Of a stretch of DNA of 64,000 nt, positions 1-13,405 are shown piece after piece. Position 1 is the first letter of the stretch. Every line of letters begins with the position of its first letter. The DNA is from Lagopus muta. Taxonomy: Eukaryota > Chordata > Aves > Galliformes > Phasianidae. The position numbers and the translations under genes are program-made. The DNA lies in contig NC_064434.1 in NCBI RefSeq assembly GCF_023343835.1, forward strand, positions 3,763,505 through 3,827,504. Direction: 5' to 3'. Under the pieces are notes generated by a model that made no database searches, was not told the DNA's origin, and saw only the letters and a program-made list of their open reading frames with translations.

Positions 1-2962
1 TCACAGCAGTGTCCAGCTCCAACCAGCCTCCCCCACACATACACTTTGATCTCTTCCACCGCAGGCCCTGGGGAACAGGGAGGATGGGAGGATCAAGGTA
101 CACACACCTGGCACACATTTCTCTCCTTCAGCTGCAAACCAAGGGAAAAGCCTCCTTGAAAACCATCCCTTGGGACCAGGTTATTGCAACCACTGGTGCT
201 GCTCCCATCTTTCCTCTCTGTCTTATGGATAGAGGGGGTAGGACACAGGGCAGGGAGATATCAAATGAAGAGGGAATGAAAGAGGAAGAAGGTAGAAGAA
301 AGCCTCCCCCACCCTCAGGGAAACGTTCAGAGGGGTGGGATGAGCCCTACTTGCCTGTTTCCTATGAAGCTGCTCCTGGAGACACGACCTGAGGATGGGC
401 GAAGCACTGGTTCGACCCATGACCGATGCTCCATGGGGCTGAGAGCCCTCAGAAAACTTCCCCGTTAGAGATCCCTGGCTCACACCACGTCCCCACCATC
501 CATAGGACTGAAGGCTTAGAATGTTGCACCCCCGGGTTGCAGAAGCAGCCTGATTTTGTGATTGCGTTTAATGGACTTTCTTTTTTTAATCACGTCTCCG
601 TGTCAGAACTGACTCCTTTCTTCCCTCAGAGGATTCCTTGCTCTATTTTAAATATTGGCATGATCCATCCGGGAGGGGGGGCAAGTCGCACTTCCCAGAC
701 AATCTGGCCAAAACAGCACTGAGGAAGGCGAGAAACTCAGAGAGAACCCAGGCACAAAACCCATCAAAACCCACAGGCTACTAACAGCCGTCATTAAAAT
801 AAGCTGTGACGACTGTGAATGGGCCGTGTTTCCACTACGCAAACCACCAAACTTTAGGAAACAGCTGAACAAACCTTGCAGTGATTAAATACAAAACGAA
901 AAACAATAAAAAAGACTTTTTGAGATGAAATGCATTTTGTTCCAGGGAGCCCCAACCCTCTATGAACCTACTCAACCATAGAACTGAGGGGGCAACACGG
1001 TCTAATGACAAAGACCTGGACAGAGACTTGTGGGTGACTCTGAAGAAGTGACTTTCTCATTCTGCCTCAGCACGCTCAATAGGAAGGCTGCAATTTGTCT
1101 GTCTCAGGAGACGACTGTTGTATAAGGAGCAGAATTTCTTCCCACCGACTCCTGAGGCTTCCCATAGGGTGCCTAAAGGGATTTTTTCACCAGGGTATTT
1201 TCAATGCGTTTGTGAAGCAGACCTGCTGGGCTGCTGTTTGTTGTCCTTAAGCTGTTGCAAGGACAGAGTCCCCCCCCCAAAAAAAAAATCCACACTGAGT
1301 GACCTCTGTGGGTTGTTGCATGCTGTGGTTTTGTAACATACGGGTCAGCAGGAGGGAAGGGATGCTGGGTCTCAGTGCTCTTGAGGTTGGAGAGACCTCA
1401 TGCTTTGTAGTTCAGCCGCTCTCGCAGGGAAGACAGACGTAAGCCGACATCCGTTCAGTGCAGCGCACAGCCCCAAAGTCACCCTTGTTCTGCTGATGTT
1501 GTTGGCAGGGGAAAGGCTTCGTGGGGCAGCGCTGAGGTCAAAGCAAAGGACCCTGAATGGCCATAAGACCCAAGGACGGGACAGGGTTGGCTGAGGGCAC
1601 GATGCTGTGCATGTGGAGAAGTTGCTCCGGGATGTAGGTGCCCATTGCCCCAGTGCTGCTCGTGGGCATCACCTCTGCAAGTGCTCTGTGCTCCTGGCAA
1701 AAGGACAAAATCCCATGGAGGGCTGCAAGACCGCGGGACCTTAGGCTGGGCCTTAAATAGGAATCTGTGGGTACTTTATCTTCTCTGGGGCCATTCCATG
1801 CCCCTTGACTGATAGCTGGCAGAGGCCAAGGTCAACACAGGTTCTCCCTGCAGACAACCAGGGCAGACACCCACTCAGTTGCCCCCAGCCAGGCGTGTGC
1901 AGAACCAGGCTGGCTGTTTGCATACCGAAGAGATACAGAAATGAGGAAGCCCTTGCAGATTTGTCAGACCTCTCCCTCACCAGCTTGCATTCTGCTGTCC
2001 CCACTCTCCTCCAGCTAAGGGCAGAGGAAAGGGCAGAGAGCCAGAGAGGGCCGGGTTGGGGCTGGGGAAGGGGATGGCTGTGTCAGGGCTAGCTGGAGCA
2101 CTTTGAGCTTTTGGGAAGGGCTTTACTCTTTGGCAGAGAGCTCATCTGAGGTACCTGACTGCTCTTTGCTAAGTGAGCTTCACTTCCTACTCCTACAAAA
2201 AAGGAAGTTGCTTTTTTAGAAGGCGGCTTGCCATCCACCGCAGAGGTAGGAAGGAGAAGCTGCCATGAGGTGCAGCAAAGGCTTAGAAACAAGGCTGCCA
2301 AGTCATCTTGGGAAACAGGGCGACCTGCTTCTGATTTGAGACACATTTCCAATTCTGGCAGTGGGGAAACCCAGCAGCCACAGCCAGGCTGCTGTGCAGA
2401 CCCTTCCAGTCATGGACACATTTAAAGCAACTCAAAGAAAGAAATTTAAATAAGCAGAATAGGTAAATCTATTTCATTCCAAGGAGATTTTTTGCTCCTG
2501 AAGGTATCCAGGCTGTGACACTGGTTGTTACCTGCAGGTCAGCCCTTCCACTACTGCTTCCACTTCTCATGGCCCTGAGATGAGATCCAGAGTATGGGAG
2601 TCCACACAAGTGAATCCCTTCTGCAGTTTGCTTACTCAGAAGTGATGAAGCACCGGCCTAAAGGTGTCTTTTGAAAATAACTGGTAGGAAATCACTCAGA
2701 AAGCATACAAAACGGCACTAAAAAAACCAAAATGTCTTGTATGCAGTTCCCAGGTCACTCCAGATGGATTCCACCTGCCCCAAATTTCTTTATCCTGAAA
2801 ATGCAGGCTGTTACCTCCCCCTCCCAAGTAGGGAGATGGCAGTCCATCAGTCCCTAGATGCTCTCCAGGAGTAGTGTGCAGTTCCACAGCTGCTTGGTCT
2901 CCGCTGCCTTTTATAGTCCCCCAAAAGCCATGCATGGATCCAGCCTGTGAGCTAAATCATGG
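1..2962. other. Left-edge intergenic sequence
   Basis: No coding exon or CR1 seen. Open frames are short and show no known domain. The G-quadruplex motif at 2048 is the only feature. BLK is expected beyond this edge on the minus strand from conserved gene order, but I find no kinase exon here. Confidence 0.6.
2048..2073 (+). other. G-quadruplex motif
   Basis: Five runs of three or four G separated by two bases each: 2048-2050, 2053-2055, 2058-2061, 2064-2067 and 2070-2073. Confidence 0.85.
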
Positions 2963-3165
2963 GGTCACAGAATCATGAAGGTTGGAAAAGACCACTAAGA
3001 TCTCCAAGTCCAAGCTCAACCCACCCCCACCATGCCCACTGACCATATCCCTCACCCCCATGGTTCTTGAACAGCTCCAGGGGCAGTGACTCTGCCACCT
3101 CCATGGCTTTTAGGTGCCTGTAGGCACCCAAGGACCTGTAGGACCTCAAGGACTTACCACTCCAC
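2963..3165 (-). mobile_element. CR1 3' fragment
   Basis: Minus-strand CR1 3' end starting TCACAGAATCATGAAGGTTG and continuing through the CAACCCACCCCCACCATGCC and CTCCACCATGG-like segments. 5' truncated near 3165. Confidence 0.85.
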
Positions 3166-3315
3166 AAGACTAAATTAACCTAATTTACCATCTGAAACTT
3201 CCAGTTTCCATCATTCCCCTGGTAGATTAAAAGCTAATTTATGGCAACATCATGCTTGTTGATGAGCATGCTGATGTGTGATAAACAGCCCTGCAGCCTC
3301 CATTTTCATAGGAAC

Positions 3316-3440
3316 TGTAGGATAGGAACCAAGTTGGAAGGGACTCACGAGGATCACAGAGTATAACTCTTGGCTTCACACAGCACCACCCAAAATCCAA
3401 AGAGAGCTACGCCCAAACGTTCCTTCAGCTCCAGCAGATC
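3316..3440 (-). mobile_element. Degraded CR1 3' fragment
   Basis: Contains AAGTTGGAAGGGACTCACGA and the TGGCTTCACACAGCACCACC segment typical of an older CR1 subfamily. No clean tail. Confidence 0.65.
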
Positions 3441-4047
3441 ATGGCTGCGACCACTTACACTTTCTGACCTCTGAAGGCAGCATCTCCAGTGATAAAATAG
3501 TAAAATCTCTCACCTTTCAAAATACGGTGGTTGCTGGCAAATTCCTTGCTAGGACTTTTCAGGGCTTTGTTTAACCTGTTGAATCATGTGGGCACTGCAT
3601 GGCTACCCCAAGGGACAGGGATGAAAACACACCAGTAGCTTTGGCAGAATCTGTTCTCCTTGCGCCCAGGAGCCTGCCCATGTGGGACAAGCTCTCCTCC
3701 CCAGCCCTCCCTGCCAGGCTGCTCACATCATGCCTATTCTGGTTATTTGCGTCAGCTGAGACCCTGACTGACTAGTATTCTCCCTCTGGAAACAAATGAG
3801 AATTTCTGATGCGTGTTGGCTGCAGTCATGTCTCAAAGAGCTGCAGACTTCTTCCTCTGCCTCTCAAGTGCTGAAGGCCAAATACGTAAGAGATATGGGA
3901 AAAAACTCTGAGATAAATGTCAAGTAAAAGCTTTTATATCAATTTGTCCTTTTGTTTAACACGGCCTTGGTTCTCTCTCCTTCCATCACGATGCCTTAAT
4001 GTTTCCATAGATCTCATTTAACCTGCATTCAAAGCCCATTTATTGCC

Positions 4048-4128
4048 ATAGAATGGCTTGGGTTGGAAGGGATCTCAAAGATGATCTAGCTCCAACCCCA
4101 TTTTGAGCTGTGCTGCCCCTAATATTCT
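4048..4128 (-). mobile_element. Short CR1 3' fragment
   Basis: ATAGAATGGCTTGGGTTGGA followed by AGGGATCTCAAAGATGATC, about 80 bp, minus orientation. Confidence 0.85.
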
Positions 4129-4899
4129 TGGTTTCAAGCCATTCACTGTGAGCAGTTATTTGCATAAATACAGAAGCCATTGCGGCTCAGGTTTTGGGTA
4201 GGCACCAACCTGAACTGAGGTAGGTCCTGCAACATCTTAGCTCCTCTGCCCACAGAAGGGTTTCCCTTTTCCCCACTCCTTCACTGAGAAGGGAGGTACC
4301 CTCTCATGGAGGCAACTTGTGCAATCTGATGGTCCTTCACCACTCGTCACCATTACCTGGGGAAGTGCAGGGGTCTGAGAAAAGAGCAAGCTATGACCTT
4401 CTGTGCACTAGGATACATCATAGTGCAGGAAACATGGACCCTGGTGACATGGACAGTTAATTGCCTCATTTTCCTCTTGGCCATAAAGACCTTTATGCAA
4501 ATGACACCAGGAGTCTGTGCACCCAGCCTTTAACCTCCAAGAGTTGCGCATCCAACCATTGGTGAAGCGGCCCAGATGCCCCAGACAAACAAGTAATTTT
4601 TCACTCTTCTTCTCCTCTCATCAGAGAAGCAGAGGACTCATCTGTATTTCTGCTCTATCTCCTACGTGCCTGACATGCCAGACACGAAGGATCCTGCGCG
4701 CTGCTTTTTGATCAGTAACAGATTTCTCTGTTCCAGAGGAGCAGAATGCGTTCTATCAGATTCTGTCAAATCAAACAAACAATTTCATAAGTAAATACAA
4801 GTTTGCAGGGGGTAAACAGCAGAGAGTTTTGAAAAGCTCGTTTCCTGCCAGAAACGATACATATGTTACAGGGTTGTAGGTTCTAGGGAACCCGTTCAG

Positions 4900-4955
4900 C
4901 TTGGGGTTGGAGATGATTTCCAGAGGGCCCTTCCAACCCCTATGATTCTGTGAAA
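4900..4955 (+). mobile_element. Short CR1 3' tail, plus orientation
   Basis: GGGTTGGAGATGATTTCCAG, then CCTTCCAACCCCTATGATTC and TGTGA, the 3' end of a plus-strand CR1. Confidence 0.75.
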
Positions 4956-4956
4956 T

Positions 4957-5290
4957 ATAGGACTGATGCCTAAATGGTCATCTAATCTGTCCAGTGGGCC
5001 TATATCATTTCTGAGAGACTGCCTAACTTGTGCTTACAGACTCTCAGCCATGCAAATTCCCACTGCTCCCCAGGCAGTTTGTCCCAGCCCTCCAATTCTT
5101 ACATCCTTAAGATGACTTCTTAATCATCAGCACTAATTACCCTCATTGAAAGCTCCATCTGCTTATCCTGTCCATCACAGACGTGAAGTTTATTCCCTCT
5201 TTCTCTGCGTGCCAGTGACACACATCAAACAGCAGCACTTCTTGCAAAAATCCTACATTGTTCACCCTGTCTGCACCTTTGTTCAGCTGT
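4957..5290 (-). mobile_element. Old CR1-like fragment
   Basis: Contains ACTGCTCCCCAGGCAGTTTG followed by TCCCAGCCCTCCAATTCTTAC, a segment I know from diverged, older CR1 families. The remainder is decayed, so the boundary is approximate. Confidence 0.6.
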
Positions 5291-8200
5291 GTGCCTTCGC
5301 TTTGGGCATTTTATAATTGGGTTTGGAATCTTGAATAGGCAAAACCACAATGTTTTGCAAGTTAAAGCTGACCAACATTAACAAAAGCAAAATTACTCTG
5401 CAAAACCCCAGAAACATTGTTCTCCAGCCCGGTTGCAACATTTTCTTGGAAGTGATTATAATTACGAGTCCATTTTTTATTTCGACATGAGGAATTGCTG
5501 TCTTTTGGGCTTTGTTTTTTGGGGGGGAATTTTTTTTGGCTGGCCGGTGGAAGGAATTCAAGTGGGTTTAGCCCTGATACGGAAGACAGACCGATCTCTG
5601 AGAAGCACAGGGCTTGTCCAATATAAAGCACTGGAGGTCTGCTTTCTGTTCCCGCCGGGTAAGCTGCGCTTTAACATTTATTTTTAAGCAATAACCATGA
5701 CCCTGAATATCCTGTTTCACGCAGGGATGTACTTTCTTTTGAGTTCCATGGTGACATTTGACGGTGTAGCTAATTCTTCCACAAGTAGCAGGACCCTGAG
5801 GCTGTAATCTCTTGCCAAGACCTCTGGAAAGGGAGAATTCCATCCATCTTTATCCCCTCCACTACTTCTAATCTCTGCTGTTTGCCATCTGCTGTAACCC
5901 TAACACAAAAGCTGACTTGCACCACAGAAGATGAATAAGTGAATGGAAAATTTGGGGTTGCCGATGGCTCCAGCAGGATTTAGCCCCAGAGATCTTGCAA
6001 AACATTTGCCCGTGATTGAACTCTCTGCGTCTGCAGGAAACTATTGACCGTAAGGGAGCTCATCCACACGGAGTCAACGCCTGGTTGCCTCCTGCATCTT
6101 GCAGGAAGAGCAGCAAGAAAACTGCCTTTTTAACATAGAGAAAATGGAAAGGATGATAGGAAGAAAGGAAGACAGATAATGATGAATTAACAGTGTTCCC
6201 CAACGCTCCTACTCTGCCCAGTGTTGTGCCGTGACTCCCATCTAACTCACAGGACCTGTTTCCAGATGGTATTGCTGGTGAACAACAGCCCCTTTCCAAA
6301 AGCCATGTCTGCACTAGGAGACAGCCTGATTAACCCACGGGACTTTGAAGTGTCCACAGAGGTTTCATGGAGAGTTAAAGGTTGAATGCATGGTTAGCAG
6401 GAGAGTCACAAAGCAGAAATAAAAGAGCTGATATTCTTGTCTGTAATAGATGCTCAAATTCTTTCAAAGCACACAAATACTTCGATTTCTTTTAATGCTC
6501 AGTTTGAGATACCATGGGCTTATTTAACAGGGGCTGAGGAACACGACACTCCAGGGCAGAAATGCAAGAAAGAACAGCCCAGGTTCTCTTAAGTAGAATA
6601 TAGGAAGTTGTTACATAAGCAGAAAAAAATAAAGGAAATTTTGGGGCACCTTGGTGAAATTTTCACTTAAATATGTCTTAGGTTCTTTCTCCTCCATCAG
6701 AAAACTCAGCCTTCTGCCTTTTAGCTGCAACCAAGGTGCAGTGGCAGCCCTGTCTTGGCAAGGCTGAATAGGCCGAACAAATTTACTTTACAGATTTTTG
6801 TGCATCAGCATAATGATAGCGCTGCAGAAGGGCTAGGAGAAAATACAAGATGTGTGCAAGAAACCATGCGTTCTGCAGCCCTCAGACCTTCTGACAAAGA
6901 TTTAATTAAACCTTCATGTAACAACTGGTGGAGCATATTAATGAGGATGCCTTTGCCGGTCTGCAGCTGACTTATTCTCCCCTTAATTTCTTGCTGTCTC
7001 CTCTCCTCTAGCACACACCAGACCTGGAACCACATGTCAGTGCTATGTGTAGCACCTTCTCCTGGCTCTACTTTGAAGATTCATCATCAATACAGTCTTG
7101 CAGCATGCTTACAAGATAGGCAACAAGTGCCCCCATTTCACAGGGAGGGTAACTAAAGTGCCATAAGAAAGTTTTAACTTGCCAAACCCGCCATGAAGCC
7201 TTAAGCAAACGTCTGAAGAGCTCTGAGATGCAAACAGCCTATGTCAGTGCAGCTGCTCGTCCCTCATGGAGGTCTCACAGAAACACAGTGGTGTCTGAGG
7301 TATCCAACCAAGCGTGAAAGGCATGGAGGTTTGTGGAGGATTGCTTGCATGGGAATGGGAAGTGACCAAGGAGAGAAGCATGAGGCCTATAGTTCCTATA
7401 ACTCCACTGGGGCACTCCAGATTGCCAGAAGCTTTGTCCACAACCAGCATTATTAAGTACAAGACTGACTGGAGGAGGTGGTGAAAGTACAGTTATTACC
7501 TCCAAAAAGACAAACAGCTTCAGCACAATCCAACCTATTTGTAGGGCACAACAAAGGAAAGATCCTCAGCCCCCAGTGACCGTCTTGGCAGAAGGGGAAT
7601 TAAAGCCTCAGCCCTTCTCTGCACCATATGCAGCATCCAAGCACTCAGTTCAGCAACCACCACCAAGAACACAAGCATCAAAATTTTTACTTCCTTTTGC
7701 CATTTTAAGGGCTTTCATCTACTTATAAGTTTTTGGTTTCTTTTTAGGAGAAAGAGATTGATCAGTGCCTGGGTCAGCTTCTGGGTTAAAGCATCACTCC
7801 CACCTCAGAGGGTGCCCAGATTCCAGATGATACACGTAGCCAGAAGAGAAGGGAGAAATGCACGCTGTCTCAACCCACAGCCAATTCCCTTTGACCATCC
7901 CACCACACATCTTTAAGGGCTCAGTCACCACTAATGCGTGGACGATAACCACAGATGGATCGCATCTTGGGTACTCTAAGAGGATGCACCCAATGGAGAG
8001 GTGGGCAAAAAACAGGCAGCAGAATGAAGCAAAGGTTTTGGAAAACTGTTTGCACTTACCTGGCTGCTCCTTTGTCAGATTAAATCATAGCCCACTTGGT
8101 CCAAGTTGTCTACCAGAGGGTAATAATCTCTTGTAGGGTGTGAACTTCAGAGCTTAAGCTCTCCTTGATAAGCTTTAATCCTTACAGCACGTAGAAAGAG

Positions 8201-10059
8201 AAACCCTAATTCTTCTTGGTGTTGTCAGTTGGCTGCTGTTAGTGGCTTCCTGTCGACAACAGCTGAATGACAAATCACACAGGTTTTTACACTTGTAGAT
8301 ATTGTAGGACTGGTAGTATAACCACACTGCTCATTTAGTGCTAATGTTAGAAATGTGGCCAGCCCAGCAGAACCGTTATCCGCAAAGGCTGTAAAAAAGC
8401 ATCTAAAAAAGACTGTTCCTCCTCAACAGATGCCCCAAACTGCTCTCATTCAGGCTGATGTGAGTTGAAAGGCACCTGTGAATCCACAGGGCGTTAAAGC
8501 TTGTCTGTAAAGGGGAGGAGAAATATGGGCCCTTCAGTTTTCTAGATTGGCCCACTCACAGCTCAGAGCACTCTGGGCCAATGGTAGGAGTGGAGATATT
8601 TACTGTGCATGCTTAATTTTTGTGAGAGCTTATCAGGTTCTAGCCTGAGCTGTTTCCCATTTTGTGATTATCAGGGTTACAGTGCTGTAATCTCATTCAC
8701 TTTCCATTTGAGGTTCTGCTTCTGCTTCAAATCTCATCTAAAGAGAACAGTCAGGTTCCTCCTCAGAGCTACGTTGTCATTAGGGCACAGGGAGGAGAGA
8801 GATGCAGGAGACAGATGACAGCACATAATCATATCTCTTTATTCCATGTATGTAAAGATCTTATAGGGTCTTTTGGCATAGATTGCTTCCAACCACTCAG
8901 TGGTTTCAGATCTCCAGACCCAGCTAAAGGCCAGGCAGCTGATTTGCATCTCCTATTGGTTCTGCTGGGTTTTGGATGGAGCCTTTGCTGAGACAACACA
9001 AGTCAGCCCAAGCTTATTGCAAAACATAGGGATCCTACCTGAAGCTGGTACATTGATGGGTGTTCACCAACTAAGTTCTGAGATGGGGACTTACAGTTTC
9101 ATCTAACAGAAGACTGAATCTCAGGTCCTGCAGGTCAGGCAGCACCACTGGCTGAGACAACATTGCCAAAGCCAATGTGGGAATTGTGGACTACCTCCAA
9201 AGAGTGGTCTTTGGAAGTTGAGAACTTTTCTTTTTATGGTTCATTCCCTATCCTGGAAAAAAAACAAACCACAAAGCAGAAGAATCTAAAAAGCGATCGT
9301 ATTTCACACACTATTTTCATTTTAGTGACTGCCTCCAAAATGGGTCAGTTTTGTTCAGAAACAGCAAAAAAAACAAAAAAAAAAAGGAAAATCAAACTAC
9401 TGGGCAGAAAAAAAAAAGTCAAAAATAGCTCTGTCTTTCACTTGTTCTCTGAGCAGAAGCTATTGGTCAGATTCAGTTTGTCATGCCACCAAAGGATGAA
9501 GTGAAACTGTTTTTTTGTCTGTCAATCAGATGCAAATCCAGGAAATCTCACCCAGTTCCTGCCATAGGAGCGAGCAGATGCTGATGCAGAGACCAAGAGG
9601 GGTGCTAAGGACAGGGATGCTGCAGCCTGCATTTTTGGAGGACACTGCTGTGCCGCAGGACAGCTTTCTTACAGCTCCTGTTGGTCTCTGCAGATGCTGA
9701 TGAAATCACTGGGGAATTGAGCTGCCCATGCTGTGCAACCCACCCCATGCTGTGACGGTGGTTTCACTCAAAAATCATAGTGTGACACTGAGCGTGAACT
9801 GAGAAATGGCTGAATCCTAGAGAGCTCATCCACCATCATCATGTGGCCCCTATTTGTACATGTGGGGCCTCCGTGACCTTTGCAGAAGGAGCCAGCAGGT
9901 CCTTTGGATGTCGCCTAGCAGAAGAGGTCCCAGACATATGGGGCACACAGCTCTGAACTGGTGATATTGATCAGAAACAGCACAACAAACATGTGGACAT
10001 CTGGGATATCTCACATCTCCAGATCAAGGGTAGTAAGCATAGGGATTCCCTCAGTGAGT
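5291..10059. other. Unique intergenic sequence
   Basis: About 4.8 kb without a recognised repeat or gene. It contains exact octamer motifs at 8942 and 9530 and A-rich patches near 9369-9420. Confidence 0.55.
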
Positions 10060-10192
10060 TCTTCTGGAGGTGCTCAAGGCTGGGATGGATGGGGCATTGG
10101 GCTGCCTGGTCTGGTGGGAGCACCCAGCCCATGGCAGGGGTTGGGACTGGATGATCTTTATGGTCCTGCTCAAATCAGTGATCCTAGAATTC
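10060..10192 (+). mobile_element. CR1 3' fragment, plus orientation
   Basis: GGAGGTGCTCAAGGCTGGGA, CCCATGGCAGGGGTTGGGAC and TGGATGATCTTTATGGTCC, followed by a decayed tail. Confidence 0.85.
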
Positions 10193-11027
10193 TACCTGAA
10201 TCTCAGTACTTAACCCAAGATGGACTCATAATTCCAGAAGGGAATTCATCCCATCTTAAAACACTATCTGAGATAAGCTTTCCTTTCCTTTCTCTTCCTT
10301 AGATCAGGAAGCCATGGTAACAAATTTAGGCCGGACAGAATATTTGAGCTGAAGTCTGGGTAGATGGTATCCAGCCCAATCCCTCCACTGTCACCTTTTT
10401 CAAGGAAGATGTCCACCTGGCATTTTACTAAGTAGCCTTACTGGAAAACCAGGTAAGACAGGAAGGGTAATTCTTGGTTCACTAGCACTTCTGGAAAATA
10501 ATTTACAATGATTTTGGATGAAAGAGTATCACACATACTGTTTTTTTTTCCTTTTTTTCAGCAAGATAGAGAGGAGTGGAAAAAAACCACATCTTGTTCC
10601 TGAGATTCTAAATGCTTTTTCTTCTTTGGGCTGCTGCAATGAACTGGGGTTAGCAGATTCTCAAAGGAAGCAGTTACAAATGAGCTACTTCGAATCCTTG
10701 GAAAAGGTTATGATTTTCTTTGGAAATGATTCTCAGTTCTTCACACCTTAGAGAAGTTTTTGGAGTTGAAGGGAAGAATAATTTGCTACCTTAACGCATA
10801 CATTTACAAAGTTCTGCAGCCCCCAAATTGATTCTTTTTAAGCTGTAAAAAAAAAAAAAAAAAGGAGTTGGTGGGCTTCAACCCTTCCATTGGGGTGGTG
10901 AACTGCAGTGAGACAATATGAAGGGGCAAACAGCAATTACCCATAGGTGACACCCAAGCTGGATTGGGTCTTCCATATAGAGGTCCCCAGTTAAGACATG
11001 TTGCTTTTCCACGAGGATGAGCTTAGA

Positions 11028-11160
11028 ATCATAGAATCATAAAATCATGAAGGTTGGAAAACACCACTAAGATCATCAAGTCCGCCCATCAACCCATCAC
11101 CACCATGACAACTAAACCATGTTGCATCACTAGGTCATTTCCATCGTCCTGGACATCTCC
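11028..11160 (-). mobile_element. CR1 3' fragment
   Basis: Tail units AATCATAGAATCATAAAATC, then GAAGGTTGGAAAACACCACT and AAGATCATCAAGTCC. Confidence 0.88.
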
Positions 11161-12081
11161 TGGTCCCTCCAGATCCCCCAGTGACCCCTGGCCATGAGCA
11201 GCCATATGTCCACAACCCCCTGTACATTCTATGTACACAGTGGTTCCCCTGCAGTGACCAGAGCAAAGCATTAGCTGGAGACCTGCTGCCCTCTGTAGGT
11301 GCCTCCATCCCATTTCAAGGTTGACAAGCACACGAATGGCTCTCTGACCATTTCAGGGGACATTCCTCTCCTCCAAGTATCTATGCAGTGGTTAGAAGCT
11401 GCTGGCAGCTAGAGTAGATCAGTAGAGCAATAGTGGAATCCCCTCCTCATTCCAGTTCTGGCAGGCTGGGTTTCAGGGACTTTGTATTGTGGAAAAGGCA
11501 TTTAGTTGGTGACCAGTTAAGAAGCCACCACTGATGCTCTTCCAAGACACTCCCAACATGTGGTACTACAAAATGGCCAACTTCCATGCTGGGAGGTCCA
11601 GCTCCTCTGTGCTCCATTTTCAGGATGCCTACAAGTAAATGGAGCATATATACAATACAGATGCCTACCCCAAAGCCAGGGAAAGGAGCAGGTGATTCAA
11701 ATCCTACCTGCCCTTATGAAAGAGGAATGGCTGCTTCTGCCTGTTTCTGGTGACACAAGGGCAGCGTGGAGGATTGGGCAATGAGAACAGAATTACCTCT
11801 GCAGCAAGCAACTGCCAGCTTCGGCTTTGCAAAACCACATCCCAGCACTGACCCAGGCCTTTATCATGGTGTTTCAAAGGATTCAGGTGTTCTGCTCAGG
11901 GATACTGAAGGGTGTAGCTCTGGGCATGAGCAGCTTTTGCAGCTGAGTGCAACAGAAAGGCCTCACTGAGCATAAGGAAAAAGAATTCAGCCATATGTAT
12001 GGACAGCATAGGCTCTGTAGAGGTTTATTTTGACTTCTTGCACTCAGTCGTACAAAAGAATCATACAATGCCTGTGCTGAT

Positions 12082-12181
12082 CATAGAATCATGGAATCAC
12101 TTAGGTTGAAAGGGACCTCAAAGATCAGTTCCAATCCCTGTGCCCTGTGTGGGCAGGGTTACCAACCACTGGATCTCAGAT
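12082..12181 (-). mobile_element. CR1 3' fragment
   Basis: TCATAGAATCATGGAATCAC, then AGGTTGAAAGGGACCTCAAA and GGGCAGGGTTACCAACCACT. 5' truncated. Confidence 0.88.
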
Positions 12182-12540
12182 GCTAATCTTCAGGTGCTCA
12201 CCACAGGTGGTTGGGGTTAGAGCTTCATCACAGAAAGGGTTTTGGTGGAAGGAGAGGAACAACTCCCCGCCACAGGTCCTTTGAGTGAAGACGATGAAAT
12301 AAATGCAAGCCAAAAATATTAAAAACCCATGAGAAGACTTCAGAGGGATGAGGCTCCAGCCTTTCACTGGCGTCTTATGGCAGCTAATTTGAAATCCATT
12401 ACACAACTAAATTAAAAATAAACATTTACAGAAGAGGGAGCGGGTGGCCATGTGTGGTCTGTTGCAGTGATGACAGAGATGTCCAGCCTTGGCAGCAACA
12501 CCTCTGCTCCTAAACTAACCCACACCACAGCTTCTCTTCT

Positions 12541-12820
12541 TCTTTTAGGACAAGGGGGAATGGTTTTAAAGTGAGACAGGGGAGGTTTGGGTTGGATATG
12601 AGGAGGAAGTTTTTCAGCCAGAGGGTGGTGAGGCACTGGCACAGGCTGCCCAAGGAGGCTGTGGATGCCCCATCCCTGCAGGCATTCAAGGCCAGGCTGG
12701 ATGTGGCTCTGGGCAGCCTGGTCTGCTGGTTGGTGACCTGCACACAGCAGGGGGTTGGGACTGGATGAGCACTGTGGGCCTTTGCAACCCAGGCCATTCT
12801 GTGATTCTATGACTCTCTCT
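12541..12820 (+). mobile_element. CR1 fragment, plus orientation
   Basis: About 280 bp. ORF2 end codons ([31 protein letters not shown]) are followed by the 3' UTR with GTTGGGACTGGATGAGCACT and the tail CATTCTGTGATTCTATGAC. Nearly the same sequence as the copies at 18643 (+) and 59719 (-), so one subfamily. Confidence 0.94.
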
Positions 12821-13009
12821 AGCCTTGAGGCCAACTTACCCCCTCTGGCCACACTGTGCAATGAAATGCTCCTGTCAAAGCTGGGTGGCCGCAACCAAAT
12901 TGTCTTCCTCCAAGGAAGGGGCCTTGGTCTTGCTCATTTCTGAACAGTGCTGGTCCCTCGTCAAAACTACATGTCCCTGGGCCTTGTCCATGCCTTGATA
13001 ATGTTTGGT

Positions 13010-13126
13010 TCATCCAGAGCAACCTGATCCAGTGGTTGGTGACCAGTCCATGGCAGGGGATTGGAGCTAGATGGGCTTTAGAGTCCTTTCCAACCCAAAC
13101 CATTCTATGATCCTGTGATTCTATGA
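13010..13126 (+). mobile_element. CR1 3' fragment, plus orientation
   Basis: CAGTGGTTGGTGACCAGTCC, CCTTTCCAACCCAAACCATT and the tail CTATGATCCTGTGATTCTAT. Confidence 0.88.
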
Positions 13127-13334
13127 TCAGCACAGACCCAGGATTGTTTCAATGAGATGCTGCATGAAATTAGGTGCTATGTCTAGAAATGCAGCTACAG
13201 CCCCATATCAGAGGGTTCAAGCAGCAAGGGAACAGCTCTGGTGTCTCCCCAGTCCCCATTCAGCATAAGCAGTCCCAGGAAGGGTGGGTGCAAGCTGCCA
13301 GGTGGCTGGGAGAACTGATTGCCAGGCTGTTTGC

Positions 13335-13405
13335 ATTTGCATATCTGAAAATTGACAAAACGAGGGTGCTGTCCAAGCAAAAAATAATAATAATTGCATT
13401 TGCAT
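13335..13405 (+). promoter_or_regulatory. Paired octamer motifs (ATTTGCAT)
   Basis: Exact ATTTGCAT at 13335-13342 and again at 13398-13405, 63 bases apart, each in the near-duplicate context TTGCATTTGCAT. These match POU/Oct factor sites. Function is inferred only. Confidence 0.4.

Larger units (their letters stand above)
10193..12540. other. Intergenic sequence with two CR1 ends
   Basis: Apart from the CR1 pieces at 11028 and 12082 it holds an A-run at about 10846-10863. No gene is supported. Confidence 0.55.
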
